A stretch of DNA of 64,000 nucleotides from Anniella stebbinsi (lineage: Eukaryota; Chordata; Lepidosauria; Squamata; Anniellidae). Both the position numbers and the translations under genes were made by a program. The notes beneath the pieces were generated by a model. It was not told the DNA's origin. It searched no databases and saw only the letters and a list, made by a program, of their open reading frames with translations. This document shows, in pieces, positions 20,946 through 31,865 of this stretch. The stretch is taken from the NCBI GenBank assembly GCA_029215795.1, contig JARDYH010000003.1, positions 105,990,609-106,054,608 of the forward strand, written 5' to 3'. The stretch's first letter is position 1. The number at the start of each line of letters is the position of its first letter.

Positions 20946-21060
20946 TTCTGAATAATCTAGCACAAGTGACATGTGAAGCACAAGCAATCATCCAATCATT
21001 TGCTAATATAAAGGGGAACCTACCGTCACAGAGAATTGCCTCCTTCTTCGGGGTACTCAT

Positions 21061-22200
21061 TTGGTTATTTCACGTTCTCTAGGGAACCATGCAATTGATT
21101 TGGCCCATGAAGGTCACCAGGGGGTAGTTAAAACCAAAGCACTGCTCAGAGAAAAGGTCTGGTTCCCTGGAATTGATAACCTTACTGAACAGCGTGTAAA
21201 ATCTTGTACACTGTGCCAAGCAACAATCCCACAGAACCACTCTGCACCACTGCATGTTTCTCCTCTTCCTTCAACACCATGGATGGAAGTCAGTGTTGAT
21301 TTCTGTGATCTCCCTGCTGGAGGACATCTTTTGGTTGTTATTGATGATTACAACTGTTATCCAGAAGTAGAAACAGTCACTACCACTTCAGCAAATGCTG
21401 TCATTCCAAAATTAGACGAAATTTTCTCCTGTTATGGCATACCCGCTGTTGTCAAAAGTGACAATGGACCACCTTTTCAAAGCCTGCAGTTTGCTCAATT
21501 TTCAGACTATCTTGGTTTCAAACATCGGAAAATTACTCCTCATTGGCCACAAGCAAATGGGGAGGTTGAGAGATTTATGAGGACCCTGAAGAAAGCCTTA
21601 CAGATTGCTACAGCAAAGGGAACAAATCTGAAACAAAAATTATTTCAATTTCTCCGCAGCTACCGAACCACCCCCCATTGTTCCACTGGTGTGACACCAG
21701 CTACTATAATGTTTGGCAGACAAGTGCAGACAAAGCTACCTCAAATAGATGTCCCACTCAAGGATGCACATCTGCACCAACATGATAATAAGGCAAAACT
21801 TGCAATGAAACAGTACACTGACCAGTGTCGGCGAGCCAGAGTAGTATCATTCAAAGTGGGGGACATGGTGCTTGTTAAGAATCTCCAGCCTCGAAACAAA
21901 CTTTCAATGCCTTTCTGTCCTGCATCATATAAAATCACAATGATAAATGGCACGCTGGTTATGGCACAGAGAGGTACCCATAAAATCACAAGGAATGTTT
22001 CACACATGAAACCACTTCACAACACCCCTCTGACCCAAAGACCTGACTGTGATGATGATCAGTTCACACAGAGTGAAAATCCCGTCCCATCCACCACTCC
22101 AGATCTAGCAACTCTTGGTGTTTCAGAGTTGAACTCGCAACGTTACCCAACAAGGACCAGCCGCCATGCTCCAAGCTATTTGCAGGACTATATTACATAA
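21061..22200 (+). CDS. Gypsy integrase (open frame, 379 codons as called)
   Basis: A zinc-binding HHCC domain (AHEGHQG, then CTLC) is followed by a catalytic core with Asp80 (SVDFCD), Asp134 (KSDNGPPF) and Glu170 (NGEVERF). The 35-residue spacing before Glu gives the D,D(35)E signature. PHWPQANGEVERFMRT places it with the K02A2.6-like/mag gypsy group. A GPY-like tail region (about residues 260-320) and a basic C-terminus end the frame. The called start is not an ATG and lies inside the domain, so the protein would normally arise from a gag-pol polyprotein. This is the only gypsy domain without a stop. Confidence 0.85.
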   Translation: MVISRSLGNHAIDLAHEGHQGVVKTKALLREKVWFPGIDNLTEQRVKSCTLCQATIPQNHSAPLHVSPLPSTPWMEVSVDFCDLPAGGHLLVVIDDYNCYPEVETVTTTSANAVIPKLDEIFSCYGIPAVVKSDNGPPFQSLQFAQFSDYLGFKHRKITPHWPQANGEVERFMRTLKKALQIATAKGTNLKQKLFQFLRSYRTTPHCSTGVTPATIMFGRQVQTKLPQIDVPLKDAHLHQHDNKAKLAMKQYTDQCRRARVVSFKVGDMVLVKNLQPRNKLSMPFCPASYKITMINGTLVMAQRGTHKITRNVSHMKPLHNTPLTQRPDCDDDQFTQSENPVPSTTPDLATLGVSELNSQRYPTRTSRHAPSYLQDYIT

Positions 22201-22368
22201 AAGAAACTGTTTTGTGAACTATTGAGCTAATTGTTCTTGTTTACCTAATTTGATTTGCATGTGCATTTGTAATATGTGCATTAGTTGTATATTTTCCTTA
22301 TACAGTTGCAGTTTTGTTGTTGTTCAGATACTCTAACTTTATAGCTATGTTGCTGTTTTTCATATTTG

Positions 22369-22382
22369 AAGGAAAGGAGGGA
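22369..22382 (+). promoter_or_regulatory. Gypsy polypurine tract
   Basis: Purine run aaggaaaggaggga just upstream of the LTR start, the primer for second-strand synthesis. Confidence 0.75.
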
Positions 22383-22608
22383 TGTAGTGTTTGTGATAGG
22401 CCCATTCTTTGAGCCAGGCCAGGATTTATGAATGACCTGCAATTAAGCACAGATAATCCATCCCAGGTTTTGTAGCAGGCTGGCAATGCAAGGCCAGTCT
22501 GCCCGTAGCTGCCTGCAAAGAAGGAGCACTACAATAAATGTCTACCACTTAAGTTTTGTGTGGAACCAGATTCCTATTTCCAAGGGTCCCAGGTCTGTGG
22601 ACACAACA
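22383..22608 (+). repeat. Gypsy 3' LTR (only copy)
   Basis: Starts TGTAGTG after the polypurine tract and ends ACAACA: 226 bp with TG...CA ends. An AATAAA lies near 22532. No matching 5' LTR is in the window. Confidence 0.75.
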
Positions 22609-22614
22609 CCTATC

Positions 22615-22820
22615 ACCATGCCAAGTTTCATCCCTTTATCTGTATAAATTATGCAGTTGTAAGCATTTTGGTTAATTTGTATTTTAAAAATTCATAAAAA
22701 TCAAGGCATGGACCTATCAGATTCAAACTTGGCATGTGGAAAGCTCTACTTAAAGAGCCCTCAAGATCCCAAGTTTCATCTCTTTAGCTTTAAGAATTAC
22801 ACAGATGTATGCATTTTTGT
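22615..22820 (+). repeat. Two diverged units of the ~147-bp repeat family
   Basis: ccaagtttcatc recurs at 22621 and 22769 (period 148), each followed by a ctttatctgtat/ctttagctttaa stretch and a gcattttgg/gcattttt end. The same layout appears in the array at 44.8-45.2 and 50.96-51.54 kb. Confidence 0.55.
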
Positions 22821-25800
22821 ATATCCTAATAGAAGCTCCAATGAGCGAGGGGGGAAGGCTGCCAAGTCCATCACAATATCCATCAGTGACAAGAACCAAT
22901 GAACTGGAGGGGGAAGGAGAAGGGTCAGGGTGCGTTGGGCAGGCGCAATAGCAGCGGGAGAACAAAAACAAGACTCCACCGGTATAGCTACGAATAGTGA
23001 AAGGGAGGAGCACTTGCAGCGCTTCTGAAATGGAGGTAAAAAACCCGGGGGGGGGGAGGGAATTGGTGTGATGGAGCCCTGAATGAGAGCTGAAATACAG
23101 GATTGGAAAATTCACATGTTATGGCTTTATCATGGACAGATCTGTCCAACTCATGACTGCCTAACCAGGGTGGGTTGTAGAAATGCCATTTAGGCAAAGG
23201 CCTCTTTGGCCAGCTCCTTGGAAGTAAGAGGTGTTATAATGTTACCTACCAGCTATGTGTAACAGAATTCCAGCGGTCCAGGGTGATGTAACCATGTAAA
23301 AATCAGGCAGAACAAAATGCCTAGCAATGGTACTGAACATCTTTGTTATGTTAGCACTTTTCATTCTGTACAGTATTGCCCCTTTTTGTAAGGCTATTCA
23401 GACTTTATTGAAGAAGTCTTCTCAACCGTTTCATGGTGATGAATGAGACGCGCTGGGGGAGAGTATCTACTGTACTGTGAAGTTAACTCCATCTTCCCCA
23501 AATGCCAGTGCAGAAGTCATCAAGGAAAAATTGGTTCTTTCAGAATTTCATCACTGCAGAATACTGGAACAGTGACGTGATATTTGTCCTTTACTTTACT
23601 TGCTTTGGAAATGAGTACCCATGATGCTCTGAGCTTCAAAAACAGCCAGGCTACCTTGCCATACCATGCCCTTGCTGCAATCCCATCAAAAAAAGACCCA
23701 TTAACCCACTATGTTCTGGACACTACTGTACTGCTGCTCCTTATTTCTAGAACTGATGCAATAGCTAACTGAGTGCTTTCCAGGAACAGATTGTAAAACT
23801 GGAGTGTACAGTAAGTGCAGCAGGAATGGGCATGTGGAAGTATCTTTAAGTCATAACTGCGGATCCTTCCAGAGTTGTAGCACTGCTTCCAAACAATTTT
23901 TATCATAGCCTGGGTCTATTCCCCAGATACCTAAGTGTTAACTGGTGCCAATGGAAGATTTTTTTCCCCTTGGCTTAATTGACATACAAGGGGGGAATTT
24001 TCAAGGAGGAATGTAGCCTCCCCTCCCCACATGCTTCAACTGAAAGTATTCATTTGGGATGGTCTTGGGAAGGGTGCAAATTAGTGGAATATTTTTATTT
24101 GAGGTGATTTGGATGAGAAATTAATTGGCTGGTTTTGCCTTCTGTGAAATGAAAATCAATCCTAACAATTATTTCTATTTTTTTTCATTTATATGTATAA
24201 ATTAGCCTATGCAAATTTTATACAGATTTGAATCCTATGGGTCTGGGCTTTGAATCTCTGAGGTGCCTAGCAATACCCTTGAATGTGTCCCTATCATTCA
24301 ATGGCTGAACCTTCCCAATGAATGCATAAACATCTGAAATATCATCTCTGGGGTCCTCTTTCTGAATACCTGCCTTAACGTTCTTAACCATCGGTTGATC
24401 CACACAGAACAATATAGCATGTAAGGATTCTTACCTTTGATACAGTCTAGGACCTAACAATATTTAACTGGTGAAGTCATTTCTGTTTCCAAACCTGTGC
24501 TGCAAATATGCTTGGGAACTTGGGAAAGAAAGAAAGAAAGAAACAATGCCCGTATTCATGACATCAGCTCCAGCTCCATGGAAACATGTGGTGATGACAA
24601 AAACACACACACAGAGATTGCAAGGTCACAAGTCACACACTTAAAAGAACAGGCAGGAGAAAAACTGTTAGTTTAATGAATAACACACATCAGCCTCAAA
24701 AGTGAAGGTGGAAAGCAAGGAGCAACAAAGCACCTGAAGTTAAATACCCTCTGAAGTACTTCAAATCCATTTCATCGTCGAGTGAAGTACTCTAGCCAAA
24801 TCCATTTCAGCGTCGAGTGAAGCCCTTCAAGAGTACAAGGTTCCAGAGGTCTCCCTTTGCAAGAAATGGGGAGAAACCACATATTGTGCCAACTGTCAGG
24901 AAAAAGATTCCATTGTGAATATGTTATTAATAGCAAAGGCCTTTCTCTCAGCTGGGGAGTTGCCAACTTTTTCCTAGAGAGCAGGGATTCATCATTTACA
25001 GGGTGGAACACCAACTATTCACAAACAGGTAGGAGGCTCGAAAATATTGCCTGTTTCATTAAGAGAAGAAGATGAAAAGGAAATGTGTGCAATGTCCAAC
25101 GCTGAATAAGCGATGCCCAGCTATGATTCAGACCTGCACAATACACCTCTCTGAGAAGTATGTGCGTTTGAATGTGGAACATGTTGCACAGCTAAATAAA
25201 AGGAAGCATGCACTGCAGAACAGTTACTCTTTTCAGCATTGCAAGAAAATCGCCTGTCTACTCTTGCAGAGAAGCATCCCAACCCTATGAAGCCAGCGAG
25301 TGGAAAGGGAGAAAATTGTGAAGTCCAGGCAGGCACTCATCACGACAGTCCCTAATAGCCACACCCCCAAGAGAGTGCAGAATTGCAGGCTGCTGTGTTG
25401 ATCCATATCAGCAAACCACTGGAAGAAGTTTTCATCTTCGCAAGGAGCTGGGTTTTGTTTTTTTTTTTGTAGAAATCGTGGGCCTTAATTGCTCATTCAG
25501 GACCAGACCACCCCAAAATACTTTACATTACAAGGAACAATGTATTGTTAATGTGGAAAATCATTTCCCCTCACCTACTGTGAGGATTGTAATTAATCTT
25601 AGAGGGAACAGGGAATCCTGGAGGTGGGGCTGGCCAATGATATTTGTGTCCTGCTCTTAAAAAAGAGGCAGCGCTACATCCCTGTGAGTCCTGGCTCCAC
25701 TACACCAATGGTTATCACCTTGCCTTCTGCTAGTGGATCCTATGGTGATGTGCCTGGAGAACTAGAAGGAGTGACAGGGTGACATAGTCTGACCCAGCAA

Positions 25801-26400
25801 ACCACCACCCATGCAGGCAGAGGCAGGAGAGATGTGTGAAAGGCAGGAGGCTGGCGTCATGGAGCCAGATGCCTACGGGGATGTGTATGCTCGCATAACC
25901 CCTAACCCTAACCCTATATTTTGTCCCTGAGAAAGCCAGATATCTTGTGAGTGGTTTGGGACGGCAGACGTCGGGTCTGCAAAGCTCCAATGAAGAGGAG
26001 GAAGATTGCATGCTGGAGAAAACTGGCCTGTAGCTCACTGGGTTGGACACCAGGAGCTCAAGCATGAGGAGGAGAAAGAGCTGCAAGCTTCTCTTTAAGC
26101 GCCTACCCTCTTTGACTGAGAGGTCAGCCAGGGTGCATCTGCCTGTCTTGCCAGGTCTTCCCCATACTTGGAATGAAAAAGTGCTTTCTTGCCAGGGCCC
26201 CATCTTCCTTCTTCGGGTCTCAGTCTGAAGATGACGGAAATATTCTGAAGCCTGTCGTGCCAAAGGCTGAAAAGGCTGCCACTGCCTCCCTCTTGCACCA
26301 GCCGCCTCTATCTACCCCCTCAGTGCCAATGTTGAATATCCATGATGAAGGACATGCACAGGTATACAAAACCTTTTGGCCTGTGGGATGGTGAGGAATA
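22821..26400. other. Long unassigned stretch
   Basis: Mostly without recognisable content. Exceptions: a lone hAT-like end near 23062-23079, an (AAAG)n patch at 24524-24543, an unrecognised minus-strand frame at 24218-24412, and a short TAACCC tract at 25896-25916. The ORFs at 25.7-26.4 kb overlap on both strands and show no motif. Confidence 0.4.
24218..24412 (-). other. Unrecognised open frame (possible terminal exon or retro-copy)
   Basis: A 64-residue frame with a charged, protein-like composition (QKEDPRDDISDVYAFIGK, then RHLRDSKPRPIGF) and a stop followed by AT-rich sequence. The family is not recognised. It could be the last exon of a host gene, part of a decayed element, or chance. 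A possible acceptor lies upstream, but no partner exon could be found. Confidence 0.2.
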
Positions 26401-26402
26401 AA

Positions 26403-26486
26403 GGGAGCTGTCTTATACTGAGACAGACCCCGATGCCAAGTCAGTTCTAGCTACACAGACTGGCAGTGGCTCTCCAGAGTTACAGG
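26403..26486 (-). mobile_element. Fragment of a squamate interspersed repeat (SINE/LINE tail)
   Basis: The string ctgtcttatactgagacagacc...ctacacagactggcagtggctctccag is the familiar dispersed-repeat motif (cttatactgagtcagacca...) of squamate genomes, read here in reverse sense. It is truncated by the element that follows. Confidence 0.5.
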
Positions 26487-26652
26487 CAGTGGGGGCTGGT
26501 AGTTCCGATGTCAGTGGGGTGGTGAATCTGCTCTGGGTTTCAGTCAGAACCAGGCAGAACTCTAAAGGAGGCTCTCCAAGGGGCAAAGCAGTTCTGACTG
26601 AAACCCAGAGGTATTTCCCTGCCCCAGTGACATCGGAGCCACCAGCCTCCAC
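26487..26652. mobile_element. Palindromic miniature element, family C
   Basis: Long inverted arms: cagtgggggctggtag with ...accagcctccac, ccgatgtcagtgggg with ccccagtgacatcgg, and gggtttcagtcagaac with gttctgactgaaaccc. A partial second copy is at 55575-55660. Confidence 0.75.
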
Positions 26653-26931
26653 ATGGTTTCAGACTATAGTCTTTCTTCCCAAGCTATGACGAACATAAAC
26701 AGCAGATTGCAATGGCGCTTCTACAGAAAGAAGGGTTGGGGGAAAGAATATTGAGAATGCCTTTCCTTCAACCATCCCAAAGGACCCGCTTATTTCCATT
26801 GTAGGATGATAGTTGATCAGGTTTGCTGAATTAACTGCCTGGGCAGTGGGCAGGAGATAAGAGAGCTTTAAAATATCATGTCCACCAAACATAGAAGGTC
26901 TTTGGGAAGTCTCCAACTGGCAACTGGTTTT

Positions 26932-27190
26932 ATTTATTTATTTACACGCTCACTTAATTTAAATCCCATCTTTTGACCTGCACCAGACCAACAAGGCATT
27001 TTGGAGAGTAAAACAACTAAAGGGCCACCACTAAGACATGATAAAAATGTTAAAGCAACATTAAAAACATTTAACAATCAAATAAAACCATGATTAAATC
27101 AGCAGTGATGGCAGTAAAATCAACAAACCAGCAGTAAAATCAGATCAACCAGAAATAGATTAAACTAGCCCTAAAACTGGCCACACCAAA
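26932..27190 (-). mobile_element. Probable LINE 3' tail, minus strand
   Basis: ttatttatttattta followed by an A/C-rich aaaacattaaaaaca region with atttaaatcccatctttt, resembling the 3' ends at 27.6 and 62.3 kb in composition. The coding part is absent. Confidence 0.35.
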
Positions 27191-27594
27191 ATAGATGTGC
27201 TTAGAATAGGATTAACTGGCAGATACAGTAAGTAATAATAGTATTTAGCATTTATGTTGGGTTTTTTTAAGTGTTCAAATAGTTTCACACAGATTATCAT
27301 GCTATAATTCTTAAAACAGTCCTTTAAAGTGGGTCTCTTATCTCTCTGTGCAGAGGAGGAAAAGAGAGAGAGAGAACGACAGAGTTGAAATCTGACCTGG
27401 GATTTCCTGATTCTTAGCAACTACATTACACCAAATAAGCCAGTGCAGCAGTTCCAAACATGACACATGCAGAGCGACGTTTGGACGTCATTTCGCTGAA
27501 CAAGAGCAGAACATGCAAGTTCTCTGTTCTTCCTGTTCCTTTACGATGGCATCACAACTGAAATATAGTCTTCATATTTAATCTGCCTAGGCAT

Positions 27595-27940
27595 ATTTAT
27601 TTATTTTATTCCATTTATATACCGCCCCATAGCTGAAGCTGTCTGGGCGGTTTGCAAAAATTTAAAACATTGAACAATTAAAACATCAATATACACAATT
27701 TAAAAGCATAAAGCATAAAAACAAGTTAAAATTACAATATCCTTCTGGGTCAAAGCACAACAACAACACAACAACACAAAAACCCTCATCATATGCTTTT
27801 AAATGCCTGGGAGAAGAGGAAAGTCTTGACCTGGCGCAGAAAAGATAACAATGTTGGCGCCAGGCGAGCCTCGTCAGGGAGATCATTCTATAATTGGCAC
27901 AAGCACCAGGCATGGAGACAATGTACCCGTCTCCCACATA
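27595..27940 (-). pseudogene. CR1/L2-type LINE 3' end, same family as 1-3190
   Basis: Minus strand: LTLLSF-like coding (LARLAPTLLSF context), then RQVKTFLFSQAF near 27800-27830, then the conserved tail (accgccccatagctgaagctgtctgggcgg in + sense) and the atttattt end at about 27600. It pairs closely with 2880-3160. Only about 350 bp of the 3' end is present, as usual for 5'-truncated LINE copies. Confidence 0.75.
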
Positions 27941-28129
27941 AAGAGTTGATCCCTTACTTATTTTGGATATGGCATTGTGGAGGATCAGGAAGAATGAGAA
28001 ACGTCCGAGTTTAGTTTTAGCAGAGCAAGGTCACAACCAAAACTGCTTGAAGATTGCAGGGACATTGCTCTGGTGTCTCAGACAGATAAGCTAGGTTAAA
28101 TATCTAGCATTGGTATGAAGGTTATGTAA

Positions 28130-28750
28130 TTGTTTGAAAACCACAAAGAATTACCTTGTACCTTACTGACAAACTTATTCTGGCGTAAGCTTTGGGGGAC
28201 ATAGACAACTTCATCAGCTGCATGAAGTGTTAGCAAGAGATTCAGATATGTATAGTACATCTGCTGGCAGTAGGGAAGAGTATCAGAAACAGTGAGGTCA
28301 GATAGGAATCAAATGCAGGAAGTATGACATTGGCAGTCACATTATTAACAGCTTCTTTGCTCCGCAATGGCCACTATAAGGTCAGTGACGGGGCAATATC
28401 CAAGTTTGCCCATGTGCCAGTGGAACCAATTGCTAGCACAACAGGGACCTACCAGTTAAAAAAGCAATTAGAAGCAAAAGGAAACACTTGTTTACAGAAC
28501 GGGACACGTCAGTTGAGCTTGCAAAAGGAAATTCGACTGAACCGTTAGCTTTCTGTTGTGTGAGGAGTGGGTCCCACTTGGCAACAGGTCAACTGGGAGA
28601 GTACTGGATACTTGCCAGAGTGTTCTGAAAGGCTGACGTGTTCTCTCACTGGAATCTGAACATCGCCATGTCAGATTTGTGTCCATTTAATCTTCTCCAC
28701 AGAGCCTGGTCAGTTTGGCCTATGTAGAATGCAGAAGGGCATTGTTGGCA
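28130..28750 (-). pseudogene. Degenerate Penelope-like element: GIY-YIG remnant and 3' end
   Basis: The minus strand near 28745-28640 reads VIHAIICQQCPSAFYIGQTDQAL then RLNGHKSDM, the GIY-YIG pattern of PLEs with YIG intact. Stops follow. Near 28217-28185 the 3' end contains CTGATGA, then a decayed stem, then CAAA in place of GAAA, i.e. a hammerhead relic. The tail ttacgccagaataag is shared with 37090-37110. This is a different, older PLE family from the one at 399-2244. Confidence 0.65.
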
Positions 28751-28784
28751 AATGATGGCATGTATCACAATGGAAGACAAGCAA

Positions 28785-29104
28785 AGCCCTCTTCAGACCT
28801 TCTACTTATCATGTTGAAAGAATGTGTGAAGAGAGGTGCACTCCAGCCCTGCCTCTCCTCTGTCATTGCATCTGTCCCCCTGTCATTGCATCTGTGGACC
28901 ACCTCCATGGAGGTGGTCCACACCATTAAGAAGCGTGATTTTCCAGGGCTCTCACTTGTGTGGCGTGCCTCTATGGATACAGAAGCTGCTCCTCTTCAGA
29001 CCATTGCCCTTCACACATACAGGGCAATGGATGCAAAGACTGAAGGGCGGAAGGGCTGGAGCACTCCTCTCCTCACGTGGTAAGCAGAAGACCTGAAGAG
29101 GGCT
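28785..29104. mobile_element. Miniature inverted-repeat element with a perfect 30-bp internal palindrome
   Basis: The ends agccctcttcagacct (28785) and aggtcttc-type complement to 29104 are inverted, as are gaggtgcactccagccct and agggctggagcactcctc further in. At 28893-28922 is a perfect palindrome centred on ccatgg, and at about 29002-29031 a smaller ccattgccct hairpin. The ORF across it has no motif. Confidence 0.7.
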
Positions 29105-29277
29105 CAAGTGAATGAACATTCTAAAAACAAATTTAGGTAAATGTCACCATTTGCAATTCTAACCAACTGATGGTTGTTCTAACATGATTCAAAGTGATTT
29201 AAGATAAGGAGACATTACTGTGATTTAAGACCAGTAGACGAGGATCTTTTGGATGACCATCACTTCTGAGGGGAAGT

Positions 29278-29520
29278 GAAGAACATGAGCAGAGCTGTGC
29301 AGGATCAGACAAAAGGCCTACGTAGCCCAGCATTCTGCTCCCTCAGTGGCCAACCAGCTGTCCATGGAATGCCTACAAGGAGGCCCAGAGTGCCACAGCA
29401 TTCTCCAACTATTGTTTGCCTATTACCATTTCTCAGCCATCATGACTACATACAGCCATCATGACTAGCCACTGTAATAGCCTTATCCTCTGTAATGGTA
29501 GAGAGCACTTTCACAACAGC
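29278..29520 (-). pseudogene. CR1-like LINE 3' end, minus strand
   Basis: gaagaacatgagcagagctgtgcaggatcaga is the reversed form of the tail gatccagcagggctcttcttatgtt seen at 51.8 kb. It is followed by cagtggccaaccagctg and the catcatgactag region of the same 3' UTR. No coding motif remains. Confidence 0.65.
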
Positions 29521-30064
29521 CCTTTTAGCTTAGCTTTGGAACACCCTTCCAAAGGAGATATGCCAGAGCTGAAATTTTGACTCTTTTAGAAAAGTGACAT
29601 GGATATTTCTATTTTGACTGGCCAAATCTTAGGCTGCTGGGATTCCTACACTGTAGAGGTTTTTTTCTGGTTTATGATTGTGTTTTGTGAATTTAAATAT
29701 TTTTGTTTATTACTAAAACCTTTCAAGGCCACTTTTTAGGGTCCAAGATCCTCTTAAGACAGCTCACAAGATAAAAACAATACAACAATAGAGATCAGAA
29801 TTAATAAAAGTCAGTGACAATAACAAAATAGACTCCCCACCCCAAAGATACTAAAATAAAACCCAACTGCAGTCACAACCATCAGCAGGCACATACAAAA
29901 CGTTACTCAGGAGAAGGCCAAGGAAAATAAGTAAGTCATAATGGCTTTCTAGAAGGTCTGAGGTAATGGAGCTTGATGGACTTCAGTTGGTAGTGCATTC
30001 TAGAGATATGGATCCAATACAGTGAAGGAGGGGTGATTGCAGAGGAAATGTGAGCTGAGATGTG
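29521..30064. other. Unassigned stretch with a possible LINE tail
   Basis: 29700-29900 has the A-rich, ctcacaagataaaaacaatacaac composition of LINE 3' ends on the minus strand. The remainder is not recognised. Confidence 0.35.
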
Positions 30065-30556
30065 AGGAATTCTCATGAGAATCAGAGTTGGACAGGGCCT
30101 CAGAGATAACCTAGTCCAATGTTCTGCCAATGCAGGAAATCCATGGATACACTATCCAGCTTCTGCTTTAAAATCCCTAGGAGAGTACACCACATTTCAA
30201 GGTAGTCAGTTCCACCATCAAACAGTTCATACTATCAGGATGTTTTTCCTAATATTTAGTTGAAATCCCTTTATTTGAACTCATTGGTTTAGATCCTACG
30301 CTCTGGATCAAAAGACAAAAAAATGCTCCATCATCTATGTTATTGTCCTTCAAATATTTAATATCGTTTATTACCTATTAATCATCTGTTCTCCAGGTTC
30401 AACATATCCAGCTTTCCTCATAGGACTTGGTCTCCAGGCCCCACATGATCTTCACCATTTTCCTATGAATATGTCCTAGTTTGTAGAGATCCGTCTTAAA
30501 CTACAGTGCCCAGAACTGGACACAGTACTCCAGGAAAGGTCTGACCAAAGCAGGAC
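30065..30556 (-). pseudogene. CR1 LINE 3' end with ORF2 C-terminal remnant, minus strand
   Basis: In minus sense the coding remnant has FLEYCVQFWA then GLETKSYEE, matching the intact CR1 copy at 44154-44666 (LEYCVQFWA, GLETKPYEE). The 3' UTR ends at about 30070 with the reversed ttggac...gatggcctt-type tail (gagttggacagggcctcagagataac). Stops and frame changes are frequent. Confidence 0.75.
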
Positions 30557-30581
30557 GGTGTGTGTGTGTGTGTGTGTGTGT
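30557..30581. repeat. (GT)n microsatellite
   Basis: About 12 units, at the 5' edge of the CR1 fragment. Confidence 0.95.
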
Positions 30582-30859
30582 TCATTGAACAAAAACCTAC
30601 AGTTTACAAAAACAATGTTAAGGCTCTACAGTTTCCAACCAAGCACCAAAAAGCAGGGAAATTGGGAGTTAAGGGTCCCAAGCCTTAATGCCACATCCTC
30701 CCTAAGGAGGCAGAAAGTGCAAGTGAAATTCTCATTCTCCCAAAGCAGATAAACCCAGAGGACAGGGTGGAGAATATGATATGCAGAGGTGACTGTGGGG
30801 TTGTGGAAAACTGATAACGAACAACTTAGGGCCACCTACTTCTCTTTTTTTGTTTAGAG

Positions 30860-30997
30860 CAGCCCTTCCCCAACCTGGTGCCCTCCAAAGGTGTTGGACT
30901 ACAACACCCATCATTGCAAGTCAGTTTGTCCCATGGTCAGGAATGCCTGGACTTGTCATCTCAAACACTTGGAGGGCAGCAGGATGGAGAATGCTGT
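30860..30997. mobile_element. hAT-like miniature element, family D
   Basis: cccttccccaacctggtgccctcc at the left and ggagggcagcaggatgg at the right are imperfect inverted copies. An actacaacacccatca motif follows the left arm. The layout is that of the widespread ccccaacctggtgccctcc miniature elements of squamates. Confidence 0.65.
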
Positions 30998-31124
30998 TCC
31001 ATACCCTTACCAAATTCAGGGTCTGCCCAATACTTTTCTCTCACACACATCTTGCATATAGCAGCACTCTTGATAACAAAAGGGGCGCTATTCATTACGG
31101 ATCTAGAACCAGAGCATGTGCCAG

Positions 31125-31391
31125 TTGTATAGAAAAGGGAATTTCAGCAGGTGTCATTTGTATGCATGCAGCACCTGATGAAACTCCATCTTCATCACAA
31201 CAGTTAAAGCTGCAGGAGTCTTGCCCTCTTGACAGATACAAAAGAGGGCAGGGCTTCTGCAACTTTAACTGTTGTGATGAAGAGGGTATTTCACCAGGTG
31301 CTGCATGCATACAAATGACACCTGCTGAAATTCTCTTTTCTATACAACTGTTAAAGATACAGGAGCCCTGTCCTCCTTTTCATAGGGTCAC
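31125..31391. mobile_element. Two inverted copies of palindromic miniature element A forming a large hairpin
   Basis: 31236-31391 is one almost full copy in reverse sense, ending in atagggtcaccct. 31125-31232 is a partial copy in forward sense. Each copy is itself an imperfect palindrome (gttgtatagaaaagg...ggtgctgcatgcatacaaatgac...). A further copy is at 62854-63026 and an end fragment at about 33262-33296. Confidence 0.75.
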
Positions 31392-31865
31392 CCTTCCTTT
31401 GATGGTTATTGGAAGTCCTGTTCCAAGTGCCCTCATATGCTGTGGTGTGGTGCAGGGCTACTTGGGAGTGGGCCTTTTCAGTAGTAGCCCCCTTTAGTGG
31501 AATACTGTCCACAGAGAGGTCTGGCAGGCACCTACTTTGCTTGAGTTGTTTGTGCCTACTTGCTTCCAAAGTGCAAAGGAAGAGGTGGGTCTCTAGCTGG
31601 TGCTGAAAGATAGTAATTCATTTTTTTAATAATGCATTTTGACCCATAGACCTTCCTCTCTAATTTGCTTTGAGGTAATTGGCATGATGTATATTTTATA
31701 ACAATTGCTGATAATTGTTCATCCTTCTTAAAAAAATGTTTTAAGTATGACTGCTTTCTGGATGTTGGTGTGGATATATTTTGATAGGCCTAGTTTCTCG
31801 AGGTTTTCTGTAAAAAAAAAATCTATATGATGTGATGCTAGTGACAGATGTGATTAATGGAATAA

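Larger units (their letters stand above)
13893..22608 (+). mobile_element. Ty3/gypsy retrotransposon, 5'-truncated, split by a copia insertion
   Basis: Domains run in the gypsy order gag, protease, reverse transcriptase, RNase H, integrase, then a polypurine tract and one LTR (22383-22608). There is no 5' LTR: the sequence starts inside gag next to a SINE. A Ty1/copia element occupies 16258-20604. The integrase style (DDYNCYPEVE, PHWPQANGEVERFMRT) resembles the K02A2.6-like/mag group common in vertebrates. Many stop codons show that the copy is dead. Confidence 0.88.

Noticed and set aside
25896..25916. Possible chromosome end (TAACCC repeats)
   Set aside because: Only about three units, with ordinary sequence on both sides.
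28715..29083. 122-codon + strand ORF as a gene
   Set aside because: It spans a miniature element with long inverted arms and has no protein motif.
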